From: Coprobacter sp. | GTDB lineage: Bacteria; Bacteroidota; Bacteroidia; Bacteroidales; UBA11471 | Direction: 5' to 3' | NCBI GenBank assembly: GCA_017462265.1 | Contig: JAFTRN010000002.1 | Location: 1-64,000 of the forward strand | Length of the DNA: 64,000 nt | Shown: positions 34,344-42,314 of the stretch, one piece after another | Layout: every line of letters begins with the position of its first letter | How positions within the stretch are numbered: the stretch's first letter is position 1 | Program-made: the position numbers and the translations under genes | The notes under the pieces: generated by a model | Databases searched by the model: none | Told to the model about the DNA's origin: nothing | Seen by the model: only the letters and a program-made list of their open reading frames with translations

Positions 34344-35819
34344 ATGCTACGAAAAATACGAATACTGCTTGCTGCCTTGTTGTGGGCAGGAATCACGCTG
34401 TTGTTTCTTGACTTTACCGGAACATTACACCGCTGGCTCGGTTGGCTGGCACAAATACAACTATTACCCGCCATACTCGCATTGAATGTAGGCGTGGTTG
34501 TCGCCTTGCTACTCCTCACTCTGTTGTTTGGACGGGTATATTGCTCCATTATCTGCCCGTTGGGAATATTTCAAGACATTTTAGGATTTTTCGGGCGTAA
34601 AAGCCAGAAAAATCGTTACAGCTATTCGCCTGCGAAAAAATGGTTGCGCCTCATCGTGCTTATCGTGTTTGTAGTTCTATTACTATCGGGCCTCAACGCC
34701 ATAGCCTCACTCATTGCTCCATACAGCGCTTACGGACGTATAGTGCAAAACATCTTTGCCCCGATATATCAATGGGGCAACAACTTGCTGGCCTACCTTG
34801 CCGAGAGAATAGACAGCTATGCCTTTTATGAGACCGAGGTGTGGCTACGCGGTGTGCCCACGTTCCTTATCGCCCTCATCACTTTCGTGGTAATAGGCCT
34901 GCTTGCTTGGCGCAATGGTCGCACCTATTGCAACACGATATGTCCCGTGGGTACGGTATTGGGGGGGCTTGCCAGATACTCGCTTTTCAAGCCAGTAATC
35001 GATACCGAGGCCTGTAAGAAATGTAATCTGTGCGCCCGAAACTGCAAAAGCGCCTGCATCGACGTAGAGCACCAAGCCATCGATTACAGCCGTTGCGTGG
35101 CTTGTATGGATTGTATAGGGATATGCAACAAGGGGGCCATATCGTACACCCATCGACGGAAAGCATATGCGCCACGACCGGGGAGCGAAGGTATCGACCG
35201 ACGGAAGTTTCTATCACTCGGCGCACTCCTCACACTGACCTCTGTCGTAAAGGCGCAAGAGAAAAAGGTCGATGGCGGATTGGCTGTCATTACCGACAAA
35301 AAAATACCCACTCGCCACACCCCGATAGTTCCGCCCGGCGCACAAAGTCTGCGTAATATGGCCTCCCACTGCACCGGTTGCCAATTGTGTGTATCGGCCT
35401 GTCCCAACGGTGTGTTGCGCCCAAGCGACGCACTCTCCACGCTCATGCAACCGCACTCGTCATACGAGCGAGGATATTGTCGCCCCGAGTGCACCAAATG
35501 TTCGGAAGTGTGCCCCACAGGTGCCATACGCCTCATCGATACCGCCGAGAAATCAGCCACACAAATAGGACATGCCGTATGGATAAAGGAAAATTGTATT
35601 CCGCTGACAGTCGGCGACAAATGTGGTAATTGTGCTCGCCATTGCCCCACCGGTGCCATTGCAATGGTAGAGTCTGTAGCCGGAGATCGTCGCGCCCCCA
35701 AGGTACCTATTATCAACGTAGAAAAATGTATCGGTTGCGGGGCTTGTGAAAATCTATGTCCGGCACGGCCATTCAGCGCCATCTATGTCGAAGGTCACGA
35801 ACAGCATCGTACAATATAA
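34344..35819 (+). CDS. Membrane polyferredoxin (NapH/CcoG-like) with internal twin-arginine motif
   Basis: A 491-residue iron-sulfur electron carrier. Four membrane segments (about 5-25, 37-63, 93-118, 172-192) carry Cys motifs at their edges (YCSIICPLG; YCNTICPVG). A di-4Fe-4S ferredoxin segment follows (CKKCNLCARNCKSAC; CVACMDCIGIC). At residues 286-290 there is RRKFL followed by a hydrophobic stretch (LSLGALLTLTSVVKAQ), a textbook Tat signal inside the chain. After it lie three further Cys-rich regions (CTGCQLCVSACPNG; CRPECTKCSEVCPTG ... CGNCARHCPTG; CIGCGACENLCP). The C-terminal ferredoxin would be moved to the periplasm already folded. It is the first gene of the operon that ends in tatA-tatC. 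Confidence 0.88.
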   Translation: MLRKIRILLAALLWAGITLLFLDFTGTLHRWLGWLAQIQLLPAILALNVGVVVALLLLTLLFGRVYCSIICPLGIFQDILGFFGRKSQKNRYSYSPAKKWLRLIVLIVFVVLLLSGLNAIASLIAPYSAYGRIVQNIFAPIYQWGNNLLAYLAERIDSYAFYETEVWLRGVPTFLIALITFVVIGLLAWRNGRTYCNTICPVGTVLGGLARYSLFKPVIDTEACKKCNLCARNCKSACIDVEHQAIDYSRCVACMDCIGICNKGAISYTHRRKAYAPRPGSEGIDRRKFLSLGALLTLTSVVKAQEKKVDGGLAVITDKKIPTRHTPIVPPGAQSLRNMASHCTGCQLCVSACPNGVLRPSDALSTLMQPHSSYERGYCRPECTKCSEVCPTGAIRLIDTAEKSATQIGHAVWIKENCIPLTVGDKCGNCARHCPTGAIAMVESVAGDRRAPKVPIINVEKCIGCGACENLCPARPFSAIYVEGHEQHRTI

Positions 35820-35839
35820 CCAACGAAAGTCTCAATTCT

Positions 35840-37237
35840 ATGGATAATAAAAATATCAATCGTCGAGAATTTCTGAAACGTTTCGGCCTCGGTATCGCCG
35901 CTACCTCGGCTGCCATGGCCGGCTGCAGTGACAACACTAAGCCGCTATCGGCCGACACTCTCACACTTGCCGAATTACCCCCCGGACAGATGAGCTACCG
36001 TACCTGTCCCTCTACAGGCGACAAGGTATCGTTGCTGGGATATGGCTGTATGCGTTGGCCCGAGAAAAAAGATGAGAACGGCAATACCATCATCGACCAA
36101 GAAATGGTAAACCGCCTCGTAGATGTAGCCATGGCTTATGGTGTAAACTATTTCGACACATCGCCTGCGTATTGTCGCGGGAAATCGGAAGAAGCGACTG
36201 GTATAGCCCTGGCTCGACATCCGAGAAACTCCTATTTCATTGCCACCAAGCTATCTAACTTCGCCCCAAGCACATGGAGCCGTGAGGAGTCGCTGAAGAT
36301 GTACCACAACTCATTCAAAGAGTTACAAGTGGAGTATATCGACTATATGCTGTTGCATGGCGTAGGTATGGGCAAAGGCATAGAGGAATTGAACAGCCGA
36401 TATATCGACAACGGCATACTCGATTTCCTGCTCGAAGAGCGAGAAAAGGGGCATATCCGCAACCTCGGATTCTCATACCACGGCGACATCAAAGTATTTG
36501 ACTATCTGCTATCCAAGCACGATATATACAAATGGGATTTCGTACAGATACAGCTCAACTATGTCGATTGGAAGCATGCCAAGGAGGTAAACCGGCGCAA
36601 CACCGATGCCGAATACCTCTATACCGAGTTGGAGAAGCGCGGTATTCCCGCCATCATCATGGAACCGCTGTTGGGCGGGCGACTATCGAAGGTACACGAC
36701 CACATCGCCACCAAACTGCGCCAGCGCGAGCCGGCCAACAGCGTAGCATCGTGGGCATTCCGCTTTGCCGGCACCCCCGAGGGGGTACTCACCGTACTGA
36801 GTGGTATGACCTATATGGAGCACCTCGAAGACAACCTGCGCACATACAGCCCGCTCGTACCGCTGTCCGACGACGAGAAAGCCTTTCTCGAAGAGACCGC
36901 GCAAGCCCTATTGCGATACCCCACCATACCCTGTAACGACTGCAAATACTGTATGCCGTGCCCCTACGGGCTCGATATACCGGGCATATTACTACACTTC
37001 AACAAATGCATCAACGAAGGGAAAATGCCCTCATCGTCGCAAGATAGCAACTATCGCAAAGCACGTCGGGCGTTCCTCATAGGCTACGATCGTTCCGTAC
37101 CTCGCTTGCGACAGGCCGACCGATGTATAGGGTGTGATCATTGCATACCGCACTGCCCGCAAAATATCAGAATCCCACGTGAAATGCAACGAATCAACAA
37201 TTTCGTAGAATTATTGAAGCAAGGGAAAGAGTTCTAA
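35840..37237 (+). CDS. Tat-exported aldo/keto reductase with C-terminal ferredoxin domain
   Basis: A 465-residue oxidoreductase. The start at 35840 gives MDNKNINRREFLKRFGLG, a Tat signal (RREFLK, Arg8-Arg9), with a Cys after AATSAAMAG that could be lipidated. The AKR barrel keeps the catalytic set: Asp and Tyr in YFDTSPAYCRG, Lys in IATKLSNF and His in MLLHGVG. The C-terminus has two cluster motifs (CNDCKYCMPCPYG; CIGCDHCIPHCPQN). It resembles the iron-sulfur AKR group whose physiological substrates are mostly unknown. The neighbouring polyferredoxin may be its electron partner, and tatAC is in the same operon. Confidence 0.88.
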   Translation: MDNKNINRREFLKRFGLGIAATSAAMAGCSDNTKPLSADTLTLAELPPGQMSYRTCPSTGDKVSLLGYGCMRWPEKKDENGNTIIDQEMVNRLVDVAMAYGVNYFDTSPAYCRGKSEEATGIALARHPRNSYFIATKLSNFAPSTWSREESLKMYHNSFKELQVEYIDYMLLHGVGMGKGIEELNSRYIDNGILDFLLEEREKGHIRNLGFSYHGDIKVFDYLLSKHDIYKWDFVQIQLNYVDWKHAKEVNRRNTDAEYLYTELEKRGIPAIIMEPLLGGRLSKVHDHIATKLRQREPANSVASWAFRFAGTPEGVLTVLSGMTYMEHLEDNLRTYSPLVPLSDDEKAFLEETAQALLRYPTIPCNDCKYCMPCPYGLDIPGILLHFNKCINEGKMPSSSQDSNYRKARRAFLIGYDRSVPRLRQADRCIGCDHCIPHCPQNIRIPREMQRINNFVELLKQGKEF

Positions 37238-37251
37238 CCTCATCGTGAATC

Positions 37252-37689
37252 ATGAATATAAAACGATTTACCACCGAGCAGAAAGATACCCTCATCAAGT
37301 TGTTACATGATGGTGAGCACTCTTGTGTCGTAGGTAGCACCTCGGGCGATATATACACGTTCGACCGAAGAGGAGTAAAAGATCTATACGAGCTCCTATG
37401 CAACCGGCCCGAGATATTACACCATGCTTTCATCGCCGACAAGGTGGTAGGCAAAGGAGCCGCGGCAATAATCTGTGCCGGCAGTGTGCAAGAGATATAC
37501 ACCGATGTCATAAGCCAATCGGCCGAGGCACTTCTGTGTGACCACGGCGTGATTGTACAATATGGTCAACGCGTACCCCACATTATCAATCGGGCCGGGA
37601 CCGACATTTGTCCGGTCGAGAAGCTTTGTGCCGAGTGCGGGACGCCTGCCGAATGTGTGAAACAAATTTCTCTATTTTTACAAAAATAA
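37252..37689 (+). CDS. DUF1893 family protein
   Basis: A 145-residue cytoplasmic protein matching DUF1893, a family with a cytidine-deaminase-like fold. Seen are HSCVVGSTSGDIYTFDRRGV, the AFIADKVVGKGAAAIICAGS block with a conserved Lys-Gly-Ala, and a Cys-rich end (CPVEKLCAECGTPAEC). No activity is known to me. It starts 14 bp after the AKR gene and ends 10 bp before the S-component gene. Confidence 0.85.
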   Translation: MNIKRFTTEQKDTLIKLLHDGEHSCVVGSTSGDIYTFDRRGVKDLYELLCNRPEILHHAFIADKVVGKGAAAIICAGSVQEIYTDVISQSAEALLCDHGVIVQYGQRVPHIINRAGTDICPVEKLCAECGTPAECVKQISLFLQK

Positions 37690-37699
37690 CAAAAACGCT

Positions 37700-38209
37700 A
37701 TGCAAACTTCCACAAAATTATATTCTCTCGAATATTCCGACCTGAAAACCTACACCACCGCGATACTGTTCGTCATAGGCAATATCGTTCTACCCCAATT
37801 ATGCCACCTCATACCCCAAGGCGGACTGACGTGGCTCCCCATCTACTTTTTCACCCTCATCGGGGCCTATAAATACGGGTGGCGAGTAGGCTTGCTTACC
37901 GCTACGTTGTCGCCCATAGTCAACTCCCTGCTATTCGGTATGCCGGCAACGGATATGCTCCCCATAATACTATTCAAGTCTATCATTCTGGCACTGACGG
38001 CAAGCTATTGCGCACATCGTTACAAAAGAGTATCTTTGCTACTGTTTTGTGGAGTAATATGCACCTATCAAGCCATAGGTGCTCTTGGTGAATGGGCCAT
38101 TACCGGCAGCCTATCAAGAGCCTTACAAGATATCAAAATCGGCACACCGGGATTATTACTGCAACTCTTCGGTGGTTGGGCCTTTGTAAAATACATAATC
38201 AAGAAATAA
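37700..38209 (+). CDS. ECF-type transporter substrate-binding (S) component
   Basis: A 169-residue protein with five or six membrane helices (about 17-35, 43-62, 65-85, 88-110, 112-135, 145-165). The pattern LPQLCHLIPQGGLTWLPIYF and GAYKYGWRVGLLTATLSPIV fits S components of energy-coupling-factor transporters. No ATPase or T component is in the window, so it would need shared ones or act alone. The substrate is unknown. Its place between DUF1893 and tatA suggests a cofactor or metal for the redox proteins, which is speculation. Confidence 0.72.
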   Translation: MQTSTKLYSLEYSDLKTYTTAILFVIGNIVLPQLCHLIPQGGLTWLPIYFFTLIGAYKYGWRVGLLTATLSPIVNSLLFGMPATDMLPIILFKSIILALTASYCAHRYKRVSLLLFCGVICTYQAIGALGEWAITGSLSRALQDIKIGTPGLLLQLFGGWAFVKYIIKK

Positions 38210-38210
38210 T

Positions 38211-38411
38211 ATGTCGAAGCTTTTGTTTATCGGAGGTATAGGCCTCCAAGAGATACTGATTATTGCCCTTGTGATACTATTGCTGTTCGGTGGTCGCAAG
38301 ATACCCGAACTGATGAAAGGGATCGGTAAGGGAGTGCGCTCATTCAAAGAGGGCATGAACGGTGTAGATGACGCCCACCAAACCAAAGAGGACGAAGAGA
38401 GCAAAGAATGA
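38211..38411 (+). CDS. tatA: Twin-arginine translocase subunit TatA
   Basis: A 66-residue pore subunit. The short N-terminal helix (QEILIIALVILLLFGGRKIPE, about 13-33) contains the diagnostic FG hinge, followed by the amphipathic helix LMKGIGKGVRSFKEGMNG and a charged tail. It begins 1 bp after the S-component stop and overlaps tatC by 4 bp. No tatB is present, so TatA probably does both jobs. Confidence 0.93.
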   Translation: MSKLLFIGGIGLQEILIIALVILLLFGGRKIPELMKGIGKGVRSFKEGMNGVDDAHQTKEDEESKE

Positions 38412-39214
38412 AACCCGAGGGTGAGGCTCAATCTTTTTGGGACCATTTAGACGAGTTGCGGACAGCGGTTATCAAATGCGTTGTCGCCACGCTTGTGTGC
38501 GCCATCGTGACATTCCTCTTCAAAGACATTCTGTTTACGATCATTCTCGCGCCCAAAGACGCTACCTTCATCACCTATCGGCTGTTGGGCCAAGCTATCG
38601 GTAACGACCACCACATACTGCACGACGCTCCCGTAGAACTTATCAACACCGGTCTTGCCCGCCAATTTATTGTGCATGTAAAAGCAGCACTTTGCACCGG
38701 GATAATATGCGCGTCGCCCTACATACTATATCAGCTGTTCCGTTTCGTATCGCCGGCCCTATACAGCAATGAACGCCTCTATGTGGTGCGAGGTGTAGGC
38801 TACAGTTATCTGCTGTTCGCACTCGGTATGGCGGTATGCTACTTTCTGATATTTCCGCTCACCTTCCGATTTTTGGGCACATACCAGGTGAGCCACGATG
38901 TTGTGAACATGATAAGCCTCGACTCCTATATATCGACACTGATGACCATGTCGTTGGCCATGGGTATTGTATTCGAAATCCCCGTTCTATGCCTGCTCTT
39001 TGCTCACCTCGGGTTACTATCTGCCTCATTTATGCGCCAATATCGCAGGCACACATTGGTAATAATACTCATTCTGGCTGCCATCATCACTCCCACGTCG
39101 GACCTATTCACGCTGACAATCGTATCGCTGCCCATGTATATACTCTACGAATTAAGTATCTGTATCGTGTGTCACATCGAGAATAAACGCAAAAAACGAT
39201 CTCTAACTCCGTGA
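38408..39214 (+). CDS. tatC: Twin-arginine translocase subunit TatC
   Basis: A 268-residue integral membrane receptor for Tat signals. It has the conserved start FWDHLDELRTAVIK, six membrane segments, and the loop FRFVSPALYSNERLYV between helices 2 and 3. The periplasmic loop after helix 1 is somewhat long (about residues 50-85). ATGA overlap with tatA indicates coupled translation. With tatA it forms a minimal TatAC translocase whose likely clients are the two RR proteins of the same operon. Confidence 0.95.
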   Translation: MKPEGEAQSFWDHLDELRTAVIKCVVATLVCAIVTFLFKDILFTIILAPKDATFITYRLLGQAIGNDHHILHDAPVELINTGLARQFIVHVKAALCTGIICASPYILYQLFRFVSPALYSNERLYVVRGVGYSYLLFALGMAVCYFLIFPLTFRFLGTYQVSHDVVNMISLDSYISTLMTMSLAMGIVFEIPVLCLLFAHLGLLSASFMRQYRRHTLVIILILAAIITPTSDLFTLTIVSLPMYILYELSICIVCHIENKRKKRSLTP

Positions 39215-39231
39215 TATATCGATTAAATATC

Positions 39232-39239
39232 TACTTTTG
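39232..39239 (+). promoter_or_regulatory. -7 element of the M64 protease gene
   Basis: TACTTTTG, 31 bases before the ATG at 39271; no TTTG at the usual distance. Confidence 0.45.
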
Positions 39240-39270
39240 CAAAATCTTTCGATACATTCTAAAAACAACA

Positions 39271-40875
39271 ATGAAAGCCCTACTCCATTCTCGAATTGCA
39301 GCCTACATTGCACTTTCGATATTTATTCTGAGCGGTATGGTATCGTGTTCCGACGATGATTATACCGACGACCTGCTCGTGATATGCCCCGTCGTTCCAC
39401 AAGACAGTGTACTGATTGCCGACGAAAATCTGCGCGAGGCCCTACTCACCCTGCTGAATACCGACTCGCTGACGGCCGGAAATCTGGCGACTATCACCAG
39501 CCTCACGCTGAAATCGAAAAACTACTCCACACTCGAAGGTATTTCACACTTGGTAAACCTTGACTCCCTCACCATTGACAACAATAAGCAGAAGGGGTTT
39601 ATCGACTTCCCGGCCGAAATAGCCGATATGCGAAATCTGACCTACCTAAAAGCCTCGCGGGTATTCAAAGGTACGCTTCCCGATTCCCTATCGGGCTTCA
39701 CCTATTTTGCCACAGCCGAATGTCGCCTCACAGGAAACATACCGCCCCGACTGATGAATCTCGACGCTGAACGTATATACCTCGGCATCAAGAGTTCACG
39801 ATTTACAGGTATGCCGGTCGATATATGGCGCAGACTATGTATCGATACCGAGAAATATCAGCTGACCAACAGTGTGGCGCCACAGGCCGACGGATACTTC
39901 CTCACACTCTACGATCCCGACAGCCTTACCAACAATACCTATCGGGAAAATGGCGATTTCGAGCTATATCAGACACACAGCAAGGGAAATGGTATCAATA
40001 TGTTTATATTGTGCGACGGATTCGACCGCTCTTGCAACGCCATCAACGGCATTGCCGAGAAGGTAATGAAACTCAGCGTAGAGCAGATGTTTGCCATAAA
40101 CCCCATGAACAATTTGCGCGACTATTTCGATATATATCTGCTGTATGTGGAGTCGCCCGAGAAGGGAATGACCTACTCTACCGACTGGTGTGCAACGTAC
40201 GAAAACAAGGTAGAGACCTACTTCAATACTCACCAGCCCAACCTGGCCAACCGCTACTACCTTTGCGACACTCCCCGTATCATGGAATATATCGAGGAAA
40301 ACACCGGATTATCACCCTTTGGTGGCGTGGTGATGCTCATCGCGCATAACCTGATACACGGAGGCTCGGCCGGTATGGAATATGTACACAACCGCACCTC
40401 GTTCAGCGTATCGACCATCGAAACGCAATTTGCCAAGACCATTTGGCACGAAAGCGTGGGACACTCCATCGGTTGGCTGGCCGACGAATATGTAGAGAAT
40501 GGTAACAACTCGGCCATACCCGATGATACAAAAAATTGGTATATCGACGAGTTTGACCGATACGACTATGGTCGCAATATTGCCTATACCAACGATAACA
40601 CTGCTGTATGGTGGAGCGATTTCATTGGCGACGAGCGATATGCCGATGAGGAGATCGGTTGCTACGAAGGGGCGCACTATTATTCCAAAGGGGTGTGGCG
40701 CGCCACGGAAAACAGCATCATGCGCACCTACGACCGCGACCAGACATTCAATGCGCCATGCCGGGCCATCATTTGGAAAGAGATAATGACTCGAGCCCTC
40801 GGCGATGAATTTACCTACGACTACGAAGATTTCGTAAAATTTGATATGCAGGACCGCTACTACCCATTGCAGTAA
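39271..40875 (+). CDS. M64-family (IgA peptidase type) metalloprotease lipoprotein with leucine-rich repeats
   Basis: A 534-residue lipoprotein. The ATG at 39271 is chosen because it opens a lipoprotein signal (FILSGMVSC, Cys about 26); a longer frame begins at 39211 inside the end of tatC. Residues about 70-190 carry leucine-rich repeats (NLDSLTIDNNKQKGF; NLTYLKASRVFKGTLPDSL). The peptidase M64 domain spans about 210-534, with zinc ligands in HESVGHSIGWLADEY (His393, Glu394, His397, then the distal Asp-Glu) and an Asn-Ser-Ile-Met-Arg turn after it (ENSIMRTYDRD). M64 proteases cleave secreted immunoglobulin A in some species; here the target is unknown. Confidence 0.88.
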   Translation: MKALLHSRIAAYIALSIFILSGMVSCSDDDYTDDLLVICPVVPQDSVLIADENLREALLTLLNTDSLTAGNLATITSLTLKSKNYSTLEGISHLVNLDSLTIDNNKQKGFIDFPAEIADMRNLTYLKASRVFKGTLPDSLSGFTYFATAECRLTGNIPPRLMNLDAERIYLGIKSSRFTGMPVDIWRRLCIDTEKYQLTNSVAPQADGYFLTLYDPDSLTNNTYRENGDFELYQTHSKGNGINMFILCDGFDRSCNAINGIAEKVMKLSVEQMFAINPMNNLRDYFDIYLLYVESPEKGMTYSTDWCATYENKVETYFNTHQPNLANRYYLCDTPRIMEYIEENTGLSPFGGVVMLIAHNLIHGGSAGMEYVHNRTSFSVSTIETQFAKTIWHESVGHSIGWLADEYVENGNNSAIPDDTKNWYIDEFDRYDYGRNIAYTNDNTAVWWSDFIGDERYADEEIGCYEGAHYYSKGVWRATENSIMRTYDRDQTFNAPCRAIIWKEIMTRALGDEFTYDYEDFVKFDMQDRYYPLQ

Positions 40876-40905
40876 TACATCACAAAAAAGGAGGTTCTTA
40901 AATAT

Positions 40906-40947
40906 ATCGAGCAGATTGAGGAGTATGAGACCTCAAATCTGCTCGAT
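40906..40947. terminator. Bidirectional terminator between the M64 and ATPase genes
   Basis: ATCGAGCAGATTGAGG (40906-40921) pairs with CCTCAAATCTGCTCGAT (40931-40947), 16 pairs with one bulged A. It separates convergent genes. Confidence 0.7.
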
Positions 40948-40949
40948 TC

Positions 40950-42071
40950 TTATTTCACAAAATTCCAAAAGTTCTCGGGCGTGATGACCTCGAAGGGAGA
41001 ACTGGGGTAGGTTGTCGTGAATATTGTAGGTTGTTTTGCCTTCGCCTTGCCATTCCACTTAAACTCATACGTGTGAAGCACGCCATCTTCATCTTCTATC
41101 AAATCGATTTCTTTCTGATCGTGTGTACGCCAAAAATAGAGCTGAGCATAACTCCCCTCATAAGCATTACGTTTTACACGTTCACTTACCATCATATTTT
41201 CCCATAATGCCCCCATATCATTGCGCAATGCCGCCGGAGCAAAATTGGATAAGACGGCATTACGTATTCCATTATCATAGAAATACACCTTTTTCCCTTT
41301 CTTTATTTCATTACGCAAATTACGACTGAACGAATCAAGACGGAACACGACAAAACATTTCTCCAACAAATTGATATAATTCTCAACCGTTTCCTTATCT
41401 ACACCGAGTAGATTGCTCAATTCGTTATAAGAGACTTCGTTTCCCAATTGTAATGCTAACGCTCGGACAAGTTTTTGCAACACATCGGGTTTCTTCAGTC
41501 CTTTATACGACAACAAATCTTTATATAGATAGTTATTAGTCAAGGTCATTAATGTGCGTTTGGCGTCACCCGGGCAGGTAACAACCTCTGGATAAAGTCC
41601 ATATATCAGGCGACGTTCCAGAAGTCGCTGTTCCTCACGTTCGGAAGTATTCGCCGCTAATTCCGTTAAAGAAAACGGGTATAATCGATACTCAATCAGG
41701 CGACCTGTTGCCGGCTCATTGATTTCGGCCATCAAATCGAGCGATGACGAACCGGTAACAATTACCTCCGTATTCAATTTCAGGTCGCCTATTTTCTTCA
41801 ACGTCAGACCGATATTCTTTATCCTCTGCGCCTCATCTATAAATACCATTTCATATGGTTCAAACAATGTACGCAATTCTGTTGTTGATTTTTCTTCTAT
41901 TAGGAGCACATCATCTATATCATCGCAATTTATCGATAATATTTTCCCGGCATTTCCGCGCAGGTTATCCAATAGTGTAGTTTTACCCACTTGGCGGGCA
42001 CCCAACAAAACTATCACCTTTTTACGTTGGAAATCTCTCAATATAGACTGTTCTATACTCCTTACAATCAT
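40950..42071 (-). CDS. AAA ATPase with DUF4143 domain
   Basis: A 373-residue ATPase. The N-terminal AAA domain has Walker A GARQVGKTTL (about 23-32), Walker B EMVFIDEAQRIK and a sensor TGSSSLDL. The C-terminal DUF4143 region is a winged-helix and a nuclease-like segment (LYFWRTHDQKEIDLIEDEDG, with an Asp-X-Glu-like acidic set, and YEFKWN). Such ATPases are widespread, often mobile between genomes, and have no agreed function. It is monocistronic, with a strong promoter overlapped by unusual palindromic repeats. Confidence 0.88.
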   Translation of the reverse strand: MIVRSIEQSILRDFQRKKVIVLLGARQVGKTTLLDNLRGNAGKILSINCDDIDDVLLIEEKSTTELRTLFEPYEMVFIDEAQRIKNIGLTLKKIGDLKLNTEVIVTGSSSLDLMAEINEPATGRLIEYRLYPFSLTELAANTSEREEQRLLERRLIYGLYPEVVTCPGDAKRTLMTLTNNYLYKDLLSYKGLKKPDVLQKLVRALALQLGNEVSYNELSNLLGVDKETVENYINLLEKCFVVFRLDSFSRNLRNEIKKGKKVYFYDNGIRNAVLSNFAPAALRNDMGALWENMMVSERVKRNAYEGSYAQLYFWRTHDQKEIDLIEDEDGVLHTYEFKWNGKAKAKQPTIFTTTYPSSPFEVITPENFWNFVK

Positions 42072-42088
42072 AGCTCTTTTATTTTCGA

Positions 42089-42120
42089 CAAAAATAGGTA
42101 TTATTCCTCAAACCGCCAAA
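42089..42120 (-). promoter_or_regulatory. Promoter of the DUF4143 ATPase gene
   Basis: TTTG (42120-42117), 20 bases, TATTTTTG (42096-42089) on the minus strand; start codon 18 bases further. The TTTG box lies inside the first of two palindromic repeats. Confidence 0.7.
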
Positions 42121-42176
42121 TTTACACCAAATTTAGCGGTTACGGTCGCCAAATTTATACCCAAATTGGCGGTTTG
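42111..42176. repeat. Two palindromic repeats with 33-bp period
   Basis: AACCGCCAAATTTACACC then AAATTTAGCGGTT (42111-42142), followed 33 bp on by GCCAAATTTATACCC and AAATTGGCGGTT (42148-42174). Each unit is an inverted repeat around GCCAAATT...AATTnGGC, and the units are direct repeats of each other. They overlap the -33 box of the ATPase gene, so operator function is possible. Confidence 0.65.
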
Positions 42177-42314
42177 CTAAAATTACCTATTCTATCCCCA
42201 CCCTTGCCGTAGAGCGCAGCAAGGATTTAAATTTTTCACTTTTCGAATTCATCATATTAGATATTTTATTTAAGGTCTCTTTTTTATACAACTATTCGAA
42301 ACAAAGCGAGCATC

